NCBI RefSeq assembly: GCF_001427825.1
Contig: NZ_LMGT01000007.1
Coordinates: 1 to 64,000 of the forward strand
Reading direction: 5' to 3'
Length of the DNA stretch: 64,000 nucleotides
Origin: Brevundimonas sp. Root608
GTDB lineage: Bacteria; Pseudomonadota; Alphaproteobacteria; Caulobacterales; Caulobacteraceae
Shown: positions 1 to 8,291 of the stretch, piece by piece
Position numbering within the stretch: position 1 is the stretch's first letter
Layout: each line of letters begins with the position of its first letter
Notes under the pieces: model-generated
Told to the model about the DNA's origin: nothing
What the model saw: the letters and a program-made list of their open reading frames with translations, nothing else
Database searches by the model: none
Position numbers and translations under genes: made by a program

Positions 1-141
1 GACGTTTCCCGCTCGTTCGCACCCCGCCGCACGTTGATGGCCCTGGCGCCAGACGCCCTCCCCCGCGACGGGATGCAGATATTATGGGCCCGCCGGGAGG
101 CGGTGCTGACAATAGAGTTTGGGAAAAGCGGAAGCAGTTGA
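1..141 (+). CDS. 3' end of an unidentified gene, cut by the window edge
   Basis: Frame 1 is open from the first base to a TGA at 139-141, giving about 46 residues that contain the stretch APDALPRDGMQILWARREAV. The first two thirds use mostly G or C in third codon positions, like the neighbours; the last ten codons do not. It would be the C-terminus of a gene convergent with dapF. I do not recognise a family, and chance openness in such GC-rich DNA cannot be excluded. The sequence left of the window would settle it. Confidence 0.3.
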   Translation, partial: DVSRSFAPRRTLMALAPDALPRDGMQILWARREAVLTIEFGKSGSS

Positions 142-250
142 TCGGGGAGGATATTTTCCCGCCAACCCGACTATAGATCCGGCGAGCAGCGTCACGCCTT
201 CGCGGGGATGCACGGTTGGAGGGGCGGTTTCACGCGGGAGAGCGGGCGGC

Positions 251-1084
251 CTATACCGCCAGCGTCCCCGTCCGTTCCACCACCACCGGGCCGGTCATCA
301 GCACATGGCCGGTCGCCTCGTCCCAGACGATGGACAGGTCGCCGCCGTCGACCTCGACCGTGGCCGACCGGCCGGTCAGGCCCCGGCGCGCGCAGGCGAC
401 GAGGGCGGCGCAGGCGCCGGTGCCGCACGCCCTGGTCAGGCCCGCGCCGCGTTCCCAGACGCGCAGGCGGATATGATCGGGGGCGACGACATGGGCGAAG
501 CCGACGTTGACCCCCTCGGGGAAGCGCGGGTGATGCTCGATCAGCGAACCCGTGCCGCGGACGAAGCCGTCGTTCGGGGCGTGATCCATGAAGAAGACGA
601 CGTGGGGATTGCCCATGGAGACGGCGCCGGGCGTATGCAGAACCGGGTCGTCGATCGGTCCGACCTGAAGCTCGATGCCCCGGGTGTCCATCTCCTCGTC
701 CAGCGGAATCTGCGCCCAGTCCAGCCGCGGCGCCCCCATGTCGACGGTGATCCGGCCGTCGCTCTCGCGCCGGGCCGTCGTCGGGCCGCCGAGGGTGTCG
801 ATGACGACGCGGTCCTTGCCGGTCGACTCCATCAGCAGCCAGCCGACGCAGCGCAGGGCGTTGCCGCAGGTCTCGACCTGGCCGCCGTCGGCGTTCCACA
901 CCCGCATGAAGGCGTCGCCGGTCGAGGAGGGTTCGATGGCGATCAGCTGGTCGCAGCCCTCGCCCGTCTCGCGGTCGGCGATGGCGCGCGCCTGATCGGC
1001 CGTCGGCGCGAACGGCGTCTCCAGCGCATTGACGACGACGAAGTCGTTGCCGGCGCCGTTCATCTTGACGAAGGATCGGGTCAT
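251..1084 (-). CDS. dapF: Diaminopimelate epimerase
   Basis: Cytosolic, cofactor-independent racemase that converts LL- to meso-diaminopimelate for lysine and peptidoglycan synthesis. The 277-residue length is normal. The N-terminus FVKMNGAGNDFVVV is the family signature. The two catalytic cysteines are visible: Cys73 in ETCGNALRC and Cys220 in ACGTGACAA, one in each pseudo-symmetric half. It starts with ATG and is divergent from the channel gene across about 60 bp, so the two promoters must be close. No mtaB or ftsY partner directly follows it here. Assignment is secure. Confidence 0.97.
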   Translation of the reverse strand: MTRSFVKMNGAGNDFVVVNALETPFAPTADQARAIADRETGEGCDQLIAIEPSSTGDAFMRVWNADGGQVETCGNALRCVGWLLMESTGKDRVVIDTLGGPTTARRESDGRITVDMGAPRLDWAQIPLDEEMDTRGIELQVGPIDDPVLHTPGAVSMGNPHVVFFMDHAPNDGFVRGTGSLIEHHPRFPEGVNVGFAHVVAPDHIRLRVWERGAGLTRACGTGACAALVACARRGLTGRSATVEVDGGDLSIVWDEATGHVLMTGPVVVERTGTLAV

Positions 1085-1144
1085 CGCAGACCCGATATAG
1101 AGACGGACTGGACCTTAGGCGAGGGAACCGCGTTAAGCGGGGCC

Positions 1145-1960
1145 ATGAGCCCCGCCCCTCCCGCGTCCAAACCGGCTCCCGTCAAGGCCGAAGGTCTGCG
1201 TCTGCGGGCCCGGCTGCGCTATCTCTATCACGGCGCGTCGCCGCTGGCGGTGCGGTTCCGGCTGGCCGTCATCGCCATCGATTTCGCCATCATCGGCTTC
1301 TTCCTGGTCGCCCCGATCCTGCACGAGGCGGGGCGGGTCTTCTACGTCATCGACTATGTCGTCGCCGCCGTTCTGGCGGCCGATCTGGCGGCGCGGGCCT
1401 ATGCCCACACCGATCTGAGGGACTGGCTGCAGAAGCCGGGAACCTGGATCGATCTGTTCGTGCTGGCGACCCTGCTGTTTCCGGCCTGGCTGTTCAACTT
1501 CGGCTTCCTGCGCCTGCTCAGGCTGTGGACCCTGCTGAACTCGGAGTTCTTCTGGCGGACGGTGGGGCGCAAATACGACGACACGCGGGTGGAGGAGATC
1601 ACCCGGGCGCTGGCCTCGCTGGTGACCTTCATCTTCGTCGTGACCGGCTTCGTCTACGCCACCTTCCGCGGCAGCCATCCCGGCATCAGCGGCTATCTGG
1701 ACGCCCTGTATTTCACCGTTGCGACCCTGACGACGACCGGATTCGGCGACATCACCCTGCCCGGCAACTGGGGCCGGGTGCTGTCGATCGTGGTCATGCT
1801 GACCGGCATCACCCTGTTCCTGCGTCTGGCCCAGACCATCTTCAAGCCGCACAAGATCCGGTTTCCCTGTCCCGTCTGCGGCCTGCAGAAACACGATCCG
1901 GACGCGGTGCACTGCAAGGCGTGCGGGGAGATTCTGTGCATCCCGGACGAGGGGGCGTGA
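1145..1960 (+). CDS. Potassium-channel-like membrane protein with C-terminal zinc ribbon
   Basis: Predicted 271-residue inner-membrane channel. Six hydrophobic segments resemble S1-S6 of the voltage-gated superfamily. The fourth (FLRLLRLWTLL) holds only a few arginines, so voltage sensing is doubtful. The pore loop carries TLTTTGFGD, with the filter TTGFGD at residues 197-202, a variant of TVGYGD, which suggests K+ selectivity. After S6 a short tail holds CPVC (Cys242, Cys245) and CKAC (Cys257, Cys260), a rubredoxin-type zinc ribbon that could be a cytosolic gate or metal/redox sensor (inference). The frame is open far upstream over dapF, but ATG 1145 is the first start beyond the divergent promoter gap. 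It is followed by an inverted repeat. Confidence 0.88.
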   Translation: MSPAPPASKPAPVKAEGLRLRARLRYLYHGASPLAVRFRLAVIAIDFAIIGFFLVAPILHEAGRVFYVIDYVVAAVLAADLAARAYAHTDLRDWLQKPGTWIDLFVLATLLFPAWLFNFGFLRLLRLWTLLNSEFFWRTVGRKYDDTRVEEITRALASLVTFIFVVTGFVYATFRGSHPGISGYLDALYFTVATLTTTGFGDITLPGNWGRVLSIVVMLTGITLFLRLAQTIFKPHKIRFPCPVCGLQKHDPDAVHCKACGEILCIPDEGA

Positions 1961-1970
1961 AGGGGAGGGG

Positions 1971-2047
1971 CCAGGTTCCAGGGGCCAGGGGTCAGGGGTT
2001 GGGGCGGCGTCGATCTTCTTCCCGAGAACCTGGCCCCTGGAACCTGG
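1971..2047. repeat. 19-bp perfect inverted repeat
   Basis: CCAGGTTCCAGGGGCCAGG at 1971-1989 is exactly complementary to 2029-2047, with a 39-base loop. Each arm also repeats CCAGG internally. It lies between the channel gene and the next gene, both on the plus strand. It could end the channel transcript as a hairpin, but there is no T-run, so a dispersed intergenic palindrome is the better description. Confidence 0.8.
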
Positions 2048-2148
2048 ACCCCCTTCCAACATGACAAAGCCGTAACCTCCGTCCGCTCCAGCTTGTGGCG
2101 GGCCCGTCGCCCGGTAAGGTGCCGCCCGACTTCCGTCGGGGACACCAC

Positions 2149-4332
2149 ATGATCCGCACCGCCGCGCTCGCCGCGCTTCTCGCTTCCACCGCCCTTTCGA
2201 GCGCCGCCATGGCCCAGACCTCCGTTCCCGCCCCGGCCGTCGCCGGGAGTTCGGGCGGCTTCGCGACCTCGGACGCGACCGACCCCTACCTGTGGCTGGA
2301 AGAGATCGACGGCGAGCGGGCCATGGCCTGGGTCAACGCCCACAATGAGCATTCGCTGGGCGTGCTGCGCGGCGATCCGCGCTTCCAGACCCTGCACCAG
2401 CAGGCGCTGGAGATCGTCCAGTCGCGCGACCGGATCCCGTCGCCGGGCTTCAATCACGACGGCACGATCGACAATTTCTGGCAGGACGCCGAGCATGTGC
2501 GCGGCATCTGGCGCACCACGACGCTGGACAGCTACCGCACCGAGGCGCCGCAGTGGGAGACCATCCTCGACTTCGACGCCCTGGCCGCGGCCGAGGGCAA
2601 GAACTGGGTCTACAAGGGCGCGACCTGCCTGCCGCCCGAGGAGACCCGCTGCCTCGTCTCCCTGTCGGACGGAGGCAAGGATGCGGTGACCATCCGCGAG
2701 TTCGACCGCGCCACCCGCACCTGGGTTGAGGGCGGTTTCGTGCTCGAGGAATCCAAGGGCGGGGCGTCGTGGGTGGACGCGGACACCCTGCTGATCGCGC
2801 GCGATTTCGGCCCGGGCACCCTGACCAGCTCGGGCTATCCGATGATCGTCAAGGTGCTGAAGCGCGGCCAGACGATCGATCAGGCCCAGACGGTGTTCAC
2901 CGGCCAGCCGACCGATGTCTCGGTCTCGGGCTATACGCTGCGCGACGCGGACGGCGTGGTGCGGGCGACCCTGATCAACCGCGGCGTCAGCTTCTATGAG
3001 GGCGAGACCCACCGGCTGAACGCCGACGGCACGACGACGAAGCTGGAGCTGCCGGCCAAGTCCAACATCAATGCGCTTGTCCGTGGACAGATGGTCTTCA
3101 CCACGGATCAGGACTGGACCGCGCCGTCGGGTCAGGAATTCAAGACCGGCGACGTCATCGCCTATGATCTGGCGGCCTGGATGGCCGACCCGACCGTGCA
3201 GGCGCAGCTGGTCATCCGCCCCGGGCCGCGCGAGGCCATCGAGGGCATCTCCAACACCCGCAACAAACTGGTCGTGGCCCTGTACGAGAACGTGCGCGGC
3301 TCGGTCTATGTCTATGAGCCCAACCCGGCCGGCGAATGGAGCCGCACCCGGCTGGACCTGCCGCAGAACGTCTCGGTCGGCGTCGGCTCGGCCAGCGAGC
3401 GCGACGACCAGGTGTTCGTCAGCGTCACCGGCTATCTGAACCCCTCCAGCCTGTTCCTGGCCGATGCGGCGACGGGCGAGGCGGACCTGACCAAATCCCT
3501 GCCGGCCAAGTTCAACGCCGAGGGGATGACGGTCGACCAGTTCGAGGCCCGCAGCGCCGACGGGACGATGATCCCCTATTTCGTCGTCCATCGCGGCGAC
3601 ATGGCCATGGACGGCTCGAACGCGACCCTGCTGTACGGCTACGGCGGCTTCCAGTCGTCGCTGCTGCCCGGCTATTCGGCCACGGTCGGCAAGCTGTGGC
3701 TCGAGCGCGGGGGCGTCTATGTCATCGCCAACACCCGCGGCGGCGGCGAGTTCGGCCCCAACTGGCACCAGGCGGCGCTGCAGCAGAACCGCCAGCGGGC
3801 GCACGAGGACTATCAGGCCGTGGCGCTGGACCTGATCGCGCGCGGCGTGACCAGCCAGCCGAAGCTGGGCATCATGGGCGGCTCGCAGGGCGGGCTGTTC
3901 ATGGGGGCGATGCTGACCCAGCGGCCGGACCTGATCAACGCGGCGGTCATCCAGGTGCCGCTGTTCGACATGCTGCGCTTCCACAAGCTGCTGGCCGGGG
4001 CCTCGTGGATGGCCGAGTACGGCAATCCGGACGTGCCGGAAGAGCGGGCCTGGATCGAGCGCTATTCGCCCTATCAGAACCTGCGCGCGGACCAGCCCTA
4101 CCCCGAGGTCTTCATCCACACCTCGACCAAGGACGACCGCGTCCATCCGGGCCACGCCCGCAAGGCGGCGGCGCGGCTGGAGGAGCTGGGCTATCCGGTG
4201 CTGTTCTACGAGAACACCGACGGGGGCCATGCGGCGGGGGCGAACCTGCGCGAGACCGCCCGGCGCCTGGCGCTGGAATACACCTATCTGACGCGGCGGC
4301 TGATGGACACGCAGATTCCCGCGCCGGAATAG
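2149..4332 (+). CDS. Secreted prolyl oligopeptidase family (S9A) serine peptidase
   Basis: A 727-residue S9A enzyme expected to cut short peptides after proline. An N-terminal signal peptide (MIRTAALAALLASTALSSAAMAQ) predicts export to the periplasm. A beta-propeller region occupies roughly residues 40-450 and is followed by the alpha/beta hydrolase domain. Catalytic residues are Ser579 in GGSQGG (the family usually has GGSNGG), the DDR aspartates at 662-663, and His694 in DGGH. I chose ATG 2149 because it starts the signal peptide. The next gene is a diverged paralogue on the same strand. Substrate specificity cannot be read from the sequence; oligopeptidase B-like cleavage is possible. Confidence 0.93.
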   Translation: MIRTAALAALLASTALSSAAMAQTSVPAPAVAGSSGGFATSDATDPYLWLEEIDGERAMAWVNAHNEHSLGVLRGDPRFQTLHQQALEIVQSRDRIPSPGFNHDGTIDNFWQDAEHVRGIWRTTTLDSYRTEAPQWETILDFDALAAAEGKNWVYKGATCLPPEETRCLVSLSDGGKDAVTIREFDRATRTWVEGGFVLEESKGGASWVDADTLLIARDFGPGTLTSSGYPMIVKVLKRGQTIDQAQTVFTGQPTDVSVSGYTLRDADGVVRATLINRGVSFYEGETHRLNADGTTTKLELPAKSNINALVRGQMVFTTDQDWTAPSGQEFKTGDVIAYDLAAWMADPTVQAQLVIRPGPREAIEGISNTRNKLVVALYENVRGSVYVYEPNPAGEWSRTRLDLPQNVSVGVGSASERDDQVFVSVTGYLNPSSLFLADAATGEADLTKSLPAKFNAEGMTVDQFEARSADGTMIPYFVVHRGDMAMDGSNATLLYGYGGFQSSLLPGYSATVGKLWLERGGVYVIANTRGGGEFGPNWHQAALQQNRQRAHEDYQAVALDLIARGVTSQPKLGIMGGSQGGLFMGAMLTQRPDLINAAVIQVPLFDMLRFHKLLAGASWMAEYGNPDVPEERAWIERYSPYQNLRADQPYPEVFIHTSTKDDRVHPGHARKAAARLEELGYPVLFYENTDGGHAAGANLRETARRLALEYTYLTRRLMDTQIPAPE

Positions 4333-4344
4333 CCCGGGACCATA

Positions 4345-4494
4345 CGCTCATCCCGGCCAAGCCGGGACCCAGCGCCTTCGTGAGGCATCGGCGGCTGGGA
4401 TCGAGAGACGGCAAGCGTGGGCGGCGCCGATCGCCCAAAGGTCTGGGTCCCGGCTGGCTGCTACGCGCCGCCCGTCGGGTTGCCGGGATGAGCG
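4345..4494. repeat. Nested inverted-repeat element between the two S9 peptidase genes
   Basis: Outer arms CGCTCATCCCGGC (4345-4357) and GCCGGGATGAGCG (4482-4494) are perfect complements. Inner arms AGCCGGGACCCAG (4360-4372) and CTGGGTCCCGGCT (4443-4455) are also perfect. The outer end matches the CATCCCGGC end of the elements at 15367 and 17087, so this is probably a related dispersed palindromic element. It ends about 10 bp before the next start codon and so sits over that gene's ribosome-binding region. Confidence 0.8.
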
Positions 4495-4503
4495 GAGTTG
4501 AAA

Positions 4504-6729
4504 ATGCGTCACCTGATCCTGGCCGCCGCGATCCCGGCGCTTGTGCTCGCGGCCTGCGCCGCCGGGCCCGATCCGGTTGTTCCGATCCGGCCGCTGGATA
4601 TCGCCGAGGTTCCGTCCGTCATGCCGGCCGCTCCCCCGCCGCACATGCCGGCCGACCTGACCCCCGCCGGGGTGCGCGCCGCCGACGACCATCTGGCGCT
4701 GGAAGAGGTCAACGGAGCCGAGGCCATGGCCTTCGTGGCGGAGTCCAACCGGCGGGCGCTGGCGGCGCTGGAGGGCGACCGGCGCTATGAGCCGTTCCGC
4801 CGGCAGGCCGAGGCGATCCTGACGGCGACGGACCGGATCCCGAGCCCGAGCTTCCTCGGCGAGGGGATCGGGAATTTCTGGCAGGACGCGGCCAATCCGA
4901 AAGGCGTGTGGCGGCGCACGACATTGGACAGCTACCGCTCGGCGAACACCCGGTGGGAGACGATGCTGGACATCGACGCCCTGTCGCGGGCCGAGGGCAG
5001 GGACTGGGTCTGGAAGGGCGCGGACTGTCTGGCGCCCGACGAGACGCGCTGCCTGGTCAGTCTGTCCGACGGCGGCAAGGACGCGGTGGTGGTGCGCGAG
5101 TTCGATACGTCTACGGGGCTGTGGGTCGAGGACGGCTTCATCCTGCCCGAGGGCAAGCACCGGCTGGAATGGCTGGACCGGGACACGCTGCTGGTGGCCA
5201 CGGACTTCGGGCCGAACACGCTGACGGAGTCGGGCTATCCCTTCATCGTCAAGTCGCTGAAGCGCGGCCAGACGCTGGCGCAGGCGACCGAGGTCTATCG
5301 CGGGGATATCGGCGACGGGGGGTATGGGGTCAGCCCGTCGGTCTATCGCGACAGGGACGGGATCGTGCTTGGCGTGCTGATCAACCGGCCGCTCGACACC
5401 TTCCGCAGCGAGACGTGGGAATTGGTGGACGGGACACCGGTGAAACTGAGCCTGCCCGAGCGGGTCAGCATTCGCGGCATGATGGATGGGCGGCTGGTCC
5501 TCACGCTCGACGAAGCGTGGAGCCGGGACGACGACGTGATTCCCGCCGGCGCCTTGATGGCGGTCGTCATCGACAAGCTTCGTCCGCTCGGACCCGACGA
5601 GATAATCGTCTCCAACGCCGCCGAGACGGTGTTCACCCCGACGGCCCGTCAGTCGGTCGAGGATGTGGCGGTCATGGACGATCGGATCGTCGCCAGCATC
5701 TATGACAATGTCCGTGGCCGGACGGCCGTGTTCCAGAACCGCGGCGAATTCGGCTGGCCCGAAACCGCCCTGCCGGCGCCGGCAAACGCCGCCGTTCATC
5801 TGGGCTCGTCCAGCCGGGAGTCGGGCCGCATCTTCTATTCCTATGAAGGCTTCCTGACGCCTTCGACGCTCGCTCTCGCCGATGCGCGGGCCGGGACCGC
5901 CGAGGTTCTGCGCGCCGCGCCCGCCCGCTTCGACGCCTCGACCCATGTGGTCGAGCAGTTCGAGGCGACGTCGTCGGACGGGACGAAGATCCCCTATTTC
6001 GTGGTCCGGCCGAAGGACCTGGTCATGGACGGGCACGCCCCGACGATCATCTATGGCTATGGCGGGTTCCAGGTGTCCAAGCCGCCGATCTACATCCCCG
6101 AGATGGGCAAGCTGTGGCTCGAGAACGGCGGGGTCTACGTCAACGCCAACATCCGCGGCGGGGGCGAGTTCGGGCCGGCCTGGCACCAGGGCGTGCTGAA
6201 GGAAAACCGGCAGCTGGCCTTCGACGATTTCGCGGCGGTGGCGCGGGACCTGCAGACGCGCGGGATCAGCTCGCCGCGCCGCACCGGCATCTACGGCCGG
6301 TCGAACGGCGGGGTCCTGACCTCGGTGTCGATCACCCAGCATCCGGAGCTGTTCAACGCGGCGGTGATCGAGAGCCCGCTGATCGACATGCTGCGCTACC
6401 ACGAACTGCCCGCCGGGGCCTCGTGGATCGGGGAGTACGGCGATCCGCGCATCCCCGAGGAGGCGGCCTGGATCGCCCGCTATTCCGCCTATCAGCAGCT
6501 TCGTCCGGAGGCGGAGTATCCGCGCGTCTACATCACCACCAACACGCGCGACGACCGGGTGCATCCGGGCCATGCGCGCAAATTCGCCGCCCGCCTGGCC
6601 GAGCAGGGGCACGACCATCTGTATTACGAAGAGACGTCAGGCGGGCATTCCAATGACGCCGACCCGGTCGCCAACGCGAGGCGGTGGGCAAGGCATTATG
6701 TGTATCTGAGCCAGCAGCTGATGGATTGA
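4504..6729 (+). CDS. Prolyl oligopeptidase family (S9A) lipoprotein
   Basis: Paralogue of the preceding gene, 741 residues. The N-terminus MRHLILAAAIPALVLAAC has a lipobox (LAAC), so it should be a lipid-anchored envelope protein rather than a free periplasmic one. Propeller blocks such as NFWQDA and RRTTLDSYR are shared with the upstream gene. Catalytic residues are Ser600 in GRSNGG, DDR at 683-684 and His715 in SGGH. A TTG six bases upstream (4498) is also possible; ATG 4504 gives a normal signal peptide. The tandem pair suggests division of peptide degradation between soluble and membrane-bound forms (inference). Confidence 0.92.
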   Translation: MRHLILAAAIPALVLAACAAGPDPVVPIRPLDIAEVPSVMPAAPPPHMPADLTPAGVRAADDHLALEEVNGAEAMAFVAESNRRALAALEGDRRYEPFRRQAEAILTATDRIPSPSFLGEGIGNFWQDAANPKGVWRRTTLDSYRSANTRWETMLDIDALSRAEGRDWVWKGADCLAPDETRCLVSLSDGGKDAVVVREFDTSTGLWVEDGFILPEGKHRLEWLDRDTLLVATDFGPNTLTESGYPFIVKSLKRGQTLAQATEVYRGDIGDGGYGVSPSVYRDRDGIVLGVLINRPLDTFRSETWELVDGTPVKLSLPERVSIRGMMDGRLVLTLDEAWSRDDDVIPAGALMAVVIDKLRPLGPDEIIVSNAAETVFTPTARQSVEDVAVMDDRIVASIYDNVRGRTAVFQNRGEFGWPETALPAPANAAVHLGSSSRESGRIFYSYEGFLTPSTLALADARAGTAEVLRAAPARFDASTHVVEQFEATSSDGTKIPYFVVRPKDLVMDGHAPTIIYGYGGFQVSKPPIYIPEMGKLWLENGGVYVNANIRGGGEFGPAWHQGVLKENRQLAFDDFAAVARDLQTRGISSPRRTGIYGRSNGGVLTSVSITQHPELFNAAVIESPLIDMLRYHELPAGASWIGEYGDPRIPEEAAWIARYSAYQQLRPEAEYPRVYITTNTRDDRVHPGHARKFAARLAEQGHDHLYYEETSGGHSNDADPVANARRWARHYVYLSQQLMD

Positions 6730-6739
6730 GCCAAACCGG

Positions 6740-6885
6740 CCTTCCCCCATCTCGGGGGGAAGGTGGGCCGCGGAGCGGCTCGGACGGGGGCTGCCGGCGG
6801 CGCGTTTGCGCCCACCGGTCTGGATGCGGGCAGAGCCCCCATCCGTCAGGCTTCGCCTGCCACCTTCCCCCGAAATGGGGGAAGG
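6740..6885. repeat. Inverted repeat of the CTTCCCCC class
   Basis: A self-complementary segment at 6740-6766 (CCTTCCCCCAT...GGGGGGAAGGTGG) recurs in inverted orientation at 6860-6885 with one gap and one mismatch. It fills the space between the convergent S9 lipoprotein and MarR genes and may fold as a bidirectional hairpin. The related CTCCCTCCCC palindromes at 24171 and 53245 look like the same general class. Confidence 0.75.
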
Positions 6886-6894
6886 GCCCGCCCG

Positions 6895-7518
6895 TCAGGC
6901 CGGTTCCACCACCTTGGTCTTCTTCGGCTTGGGGGCCTTGGCCGGTTTTTCGGCCTTGGGGAGTTTGGCCGGCTTGTCCGCCTTCTTCGCCAGCTTTTCG
7001 GCCTTCTTCGCCTCGCGCGCGGCCTTCTTGGCGGCGCGGGCGTCGGCCTTGGCCTTGGCCGGGGCGGCGTCGGCCTCGCCGGCCAGTTCGGCCAGCAGGT
7101 CGAGGAAGCCGTCGCGCTTGCCCTTGGGCAGCAGGGCCATGATCCGCTTGTCGGCGGCCTCGACCTTCGGTCGGGCGGCGTCCAGCGCGGCCTGACCGGC
7201 GACGGACAGCCGCACCGCCTTGGCGCGGGCGTCGATGGCCGACTTCTCGCGGTCCAGCAGACCCTTGGTCGTCATGCGCGAGACCAGATCGGCCAGGGTC
7301 GAGCGGTCGATCCCGGTGGCGCGGACCAGATCGGTCTGGGTCAGGCCGGACTTGTGGCTGACCGCCTCAAGCACGGCGAACTGACGCTGGGTCAGGCCGT
7401 CCGCGCCCGTCTCTTCGGAATAGATGTCGAGCGCCAGCTGCAGCACGCGGTGCATCAGATGGCTGGGCGAGGCGCCCAGTCCGCCGCCGCGTTTCGCCTT
7501 GTTTCCGGACTTGACCAT
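6895..7518 (-). CDS. MarR-family regulator with lysine/alanine-rich tail
   Basis: A 207-residue DNA-binding regulator. Residues about 20-145 form a MarR winged helix: GLTQRQFAVLEAV, then the recognition region LTQTDLVRATGIDRSTLADLVSRM, then the wing GLLDREKSAIDARAKAVRLS. After residue 150 the protein becomes a low-complexity basic tail built of AKK, EKP and PAK repeats, like a histone H1 tail. This is unusual for MarR proteins, which normally end after the dimerisation helix. The tail may give non-specific DNA binding (inference). No target operon or ligand can be deduced; it lies downstream of yciB on the same strand. Confidence 0.9.
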   Translation of the reverse strand: MVKSGNKAKRGGGLGASPSHLMHRVLQLALDIYSEETGADGLTQRQFAVLEAVSHKSGLTQTDLVRATGIDRSTLADLVSRMTTKGLLDREKSAIDARAKAVRLSVAGQAALDAARPKVEAADKRIMALLPKGKRDGFLDLLAELAGEADAAPAKAKADARAAKKAAREAKKAEKLAKKADKPAKLPKAEKPAKAPKPKKTKVVEPA

Positions 7519-7595
7519 GGACCGTATCCCCTCGGTGTGACGCTACAGCTAGCAGCCGCGTTTTACGGTTTGACGACGGACGATCCGGCGGCGGT

Positions 7596-8288
7596 TCACG
7601 GCGCCCGGTCCGGCTCGGCCGGCGCCATGGGATCGACCGGGGCGTCGGTCGAGGTGAGGTTTTTCATGATCAGCGGAATCTGCGACAGGCCGAACACCGA
7701 GGAAGCGACCCACAGCACGCCGCGGAAGCTGACCCAGACGTCGGCCGGATCGATGTCGCCGCGGCCCATGCGGGCGGCCGCCCAGCCGACGAGGGCCTCG
7801 CTGCGCACCAGTTCGTTGACGATGGCGACCGCCAGGAAGAAGAGGCCGTAGCGGAAGGTCAGGACGCGCCAGGCCCGGTCATTGATCGGGATCACCGTGC
7901 CGAGCAGGGCCCGCAGCGGCTGCTTGCCGAGCCACAGGCCGCCCAGCAGGGCGATGGCGAGGCAGGTGTTGAGGATGGTGACCTTGAGCTTGACCCACAG
8001 GCCGTCGCCCGTGAACAGGGTCAGAAGGCCGAAGACCAGGGCGAATCCGCCGACCAGCAGGGGCAGCAGGGCCAGTCGCTTCTCGACGATCAGGCCGATG
8101 GCGACGCCGATGGCGGAGCCCGCGACGAGGAACCAGGTGGCGTTGACCAGGGCCGCGTCGCCGTCCAGGCCGCGCAGACGCATCACCAGGAAGGCGAGGC
8201 CGAAGGCCAGCAGGCCGCTGAAATCGACCGCCTGGCGCAGGCGGGACTCCTTCGGCGCCGGCGGCGGCAGGGTCTCGGCGTCATTCAT
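7596..8288 (-). CDS. yciB: Septation protein A / YciB-IspZ family inner membrane protein
   Basis: A 230-residue protein with about five or six membrane helices. Conserved segments KLKVTILNTCLAIALLGGLWLGK, INDRAWRVLTFRYGLFF and AIVNELV match the YciB/IspZ family, which is linked to cell-envelope and septum integrity. It starts 3 bases after the ftsY stop, so the two are almost certainly co-transcribed. This ftsY-yciB pairing is common in Alphaproteobacteria. The C-terminus is a short proline-rich cytosolic tail. Confidence 0.92.
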   Translation of the reverse strand: MNDAETLPPPAPKESRLRQAVDFSGLLAFGLAFLVMRLRGLDGDAALVNATWFLVAGSAIGVAIGLIVEKRLALLPLLVGGFALVFGLLTLFTGDGLWVKLKVTILNTCLAIALLGGLWLGKQPLRALLGTVIPINDRAWRVLTFRYGLFFLAVAIVNELVRSEALVGWAAARMGRGDIDPADVWVSFRGVLWVASSVFGLSQIPLIMKNLTSTDAPVDPMAPAEPDRAP

Positions 8289-8291
8289 GCG

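Noticed and set aside
119..1144. Long open frame on the plus strand running into the channel gene
   Set aside because: It is antisense to dapF, which is unmistakable. The channel similarity begins only at ATG 1145.
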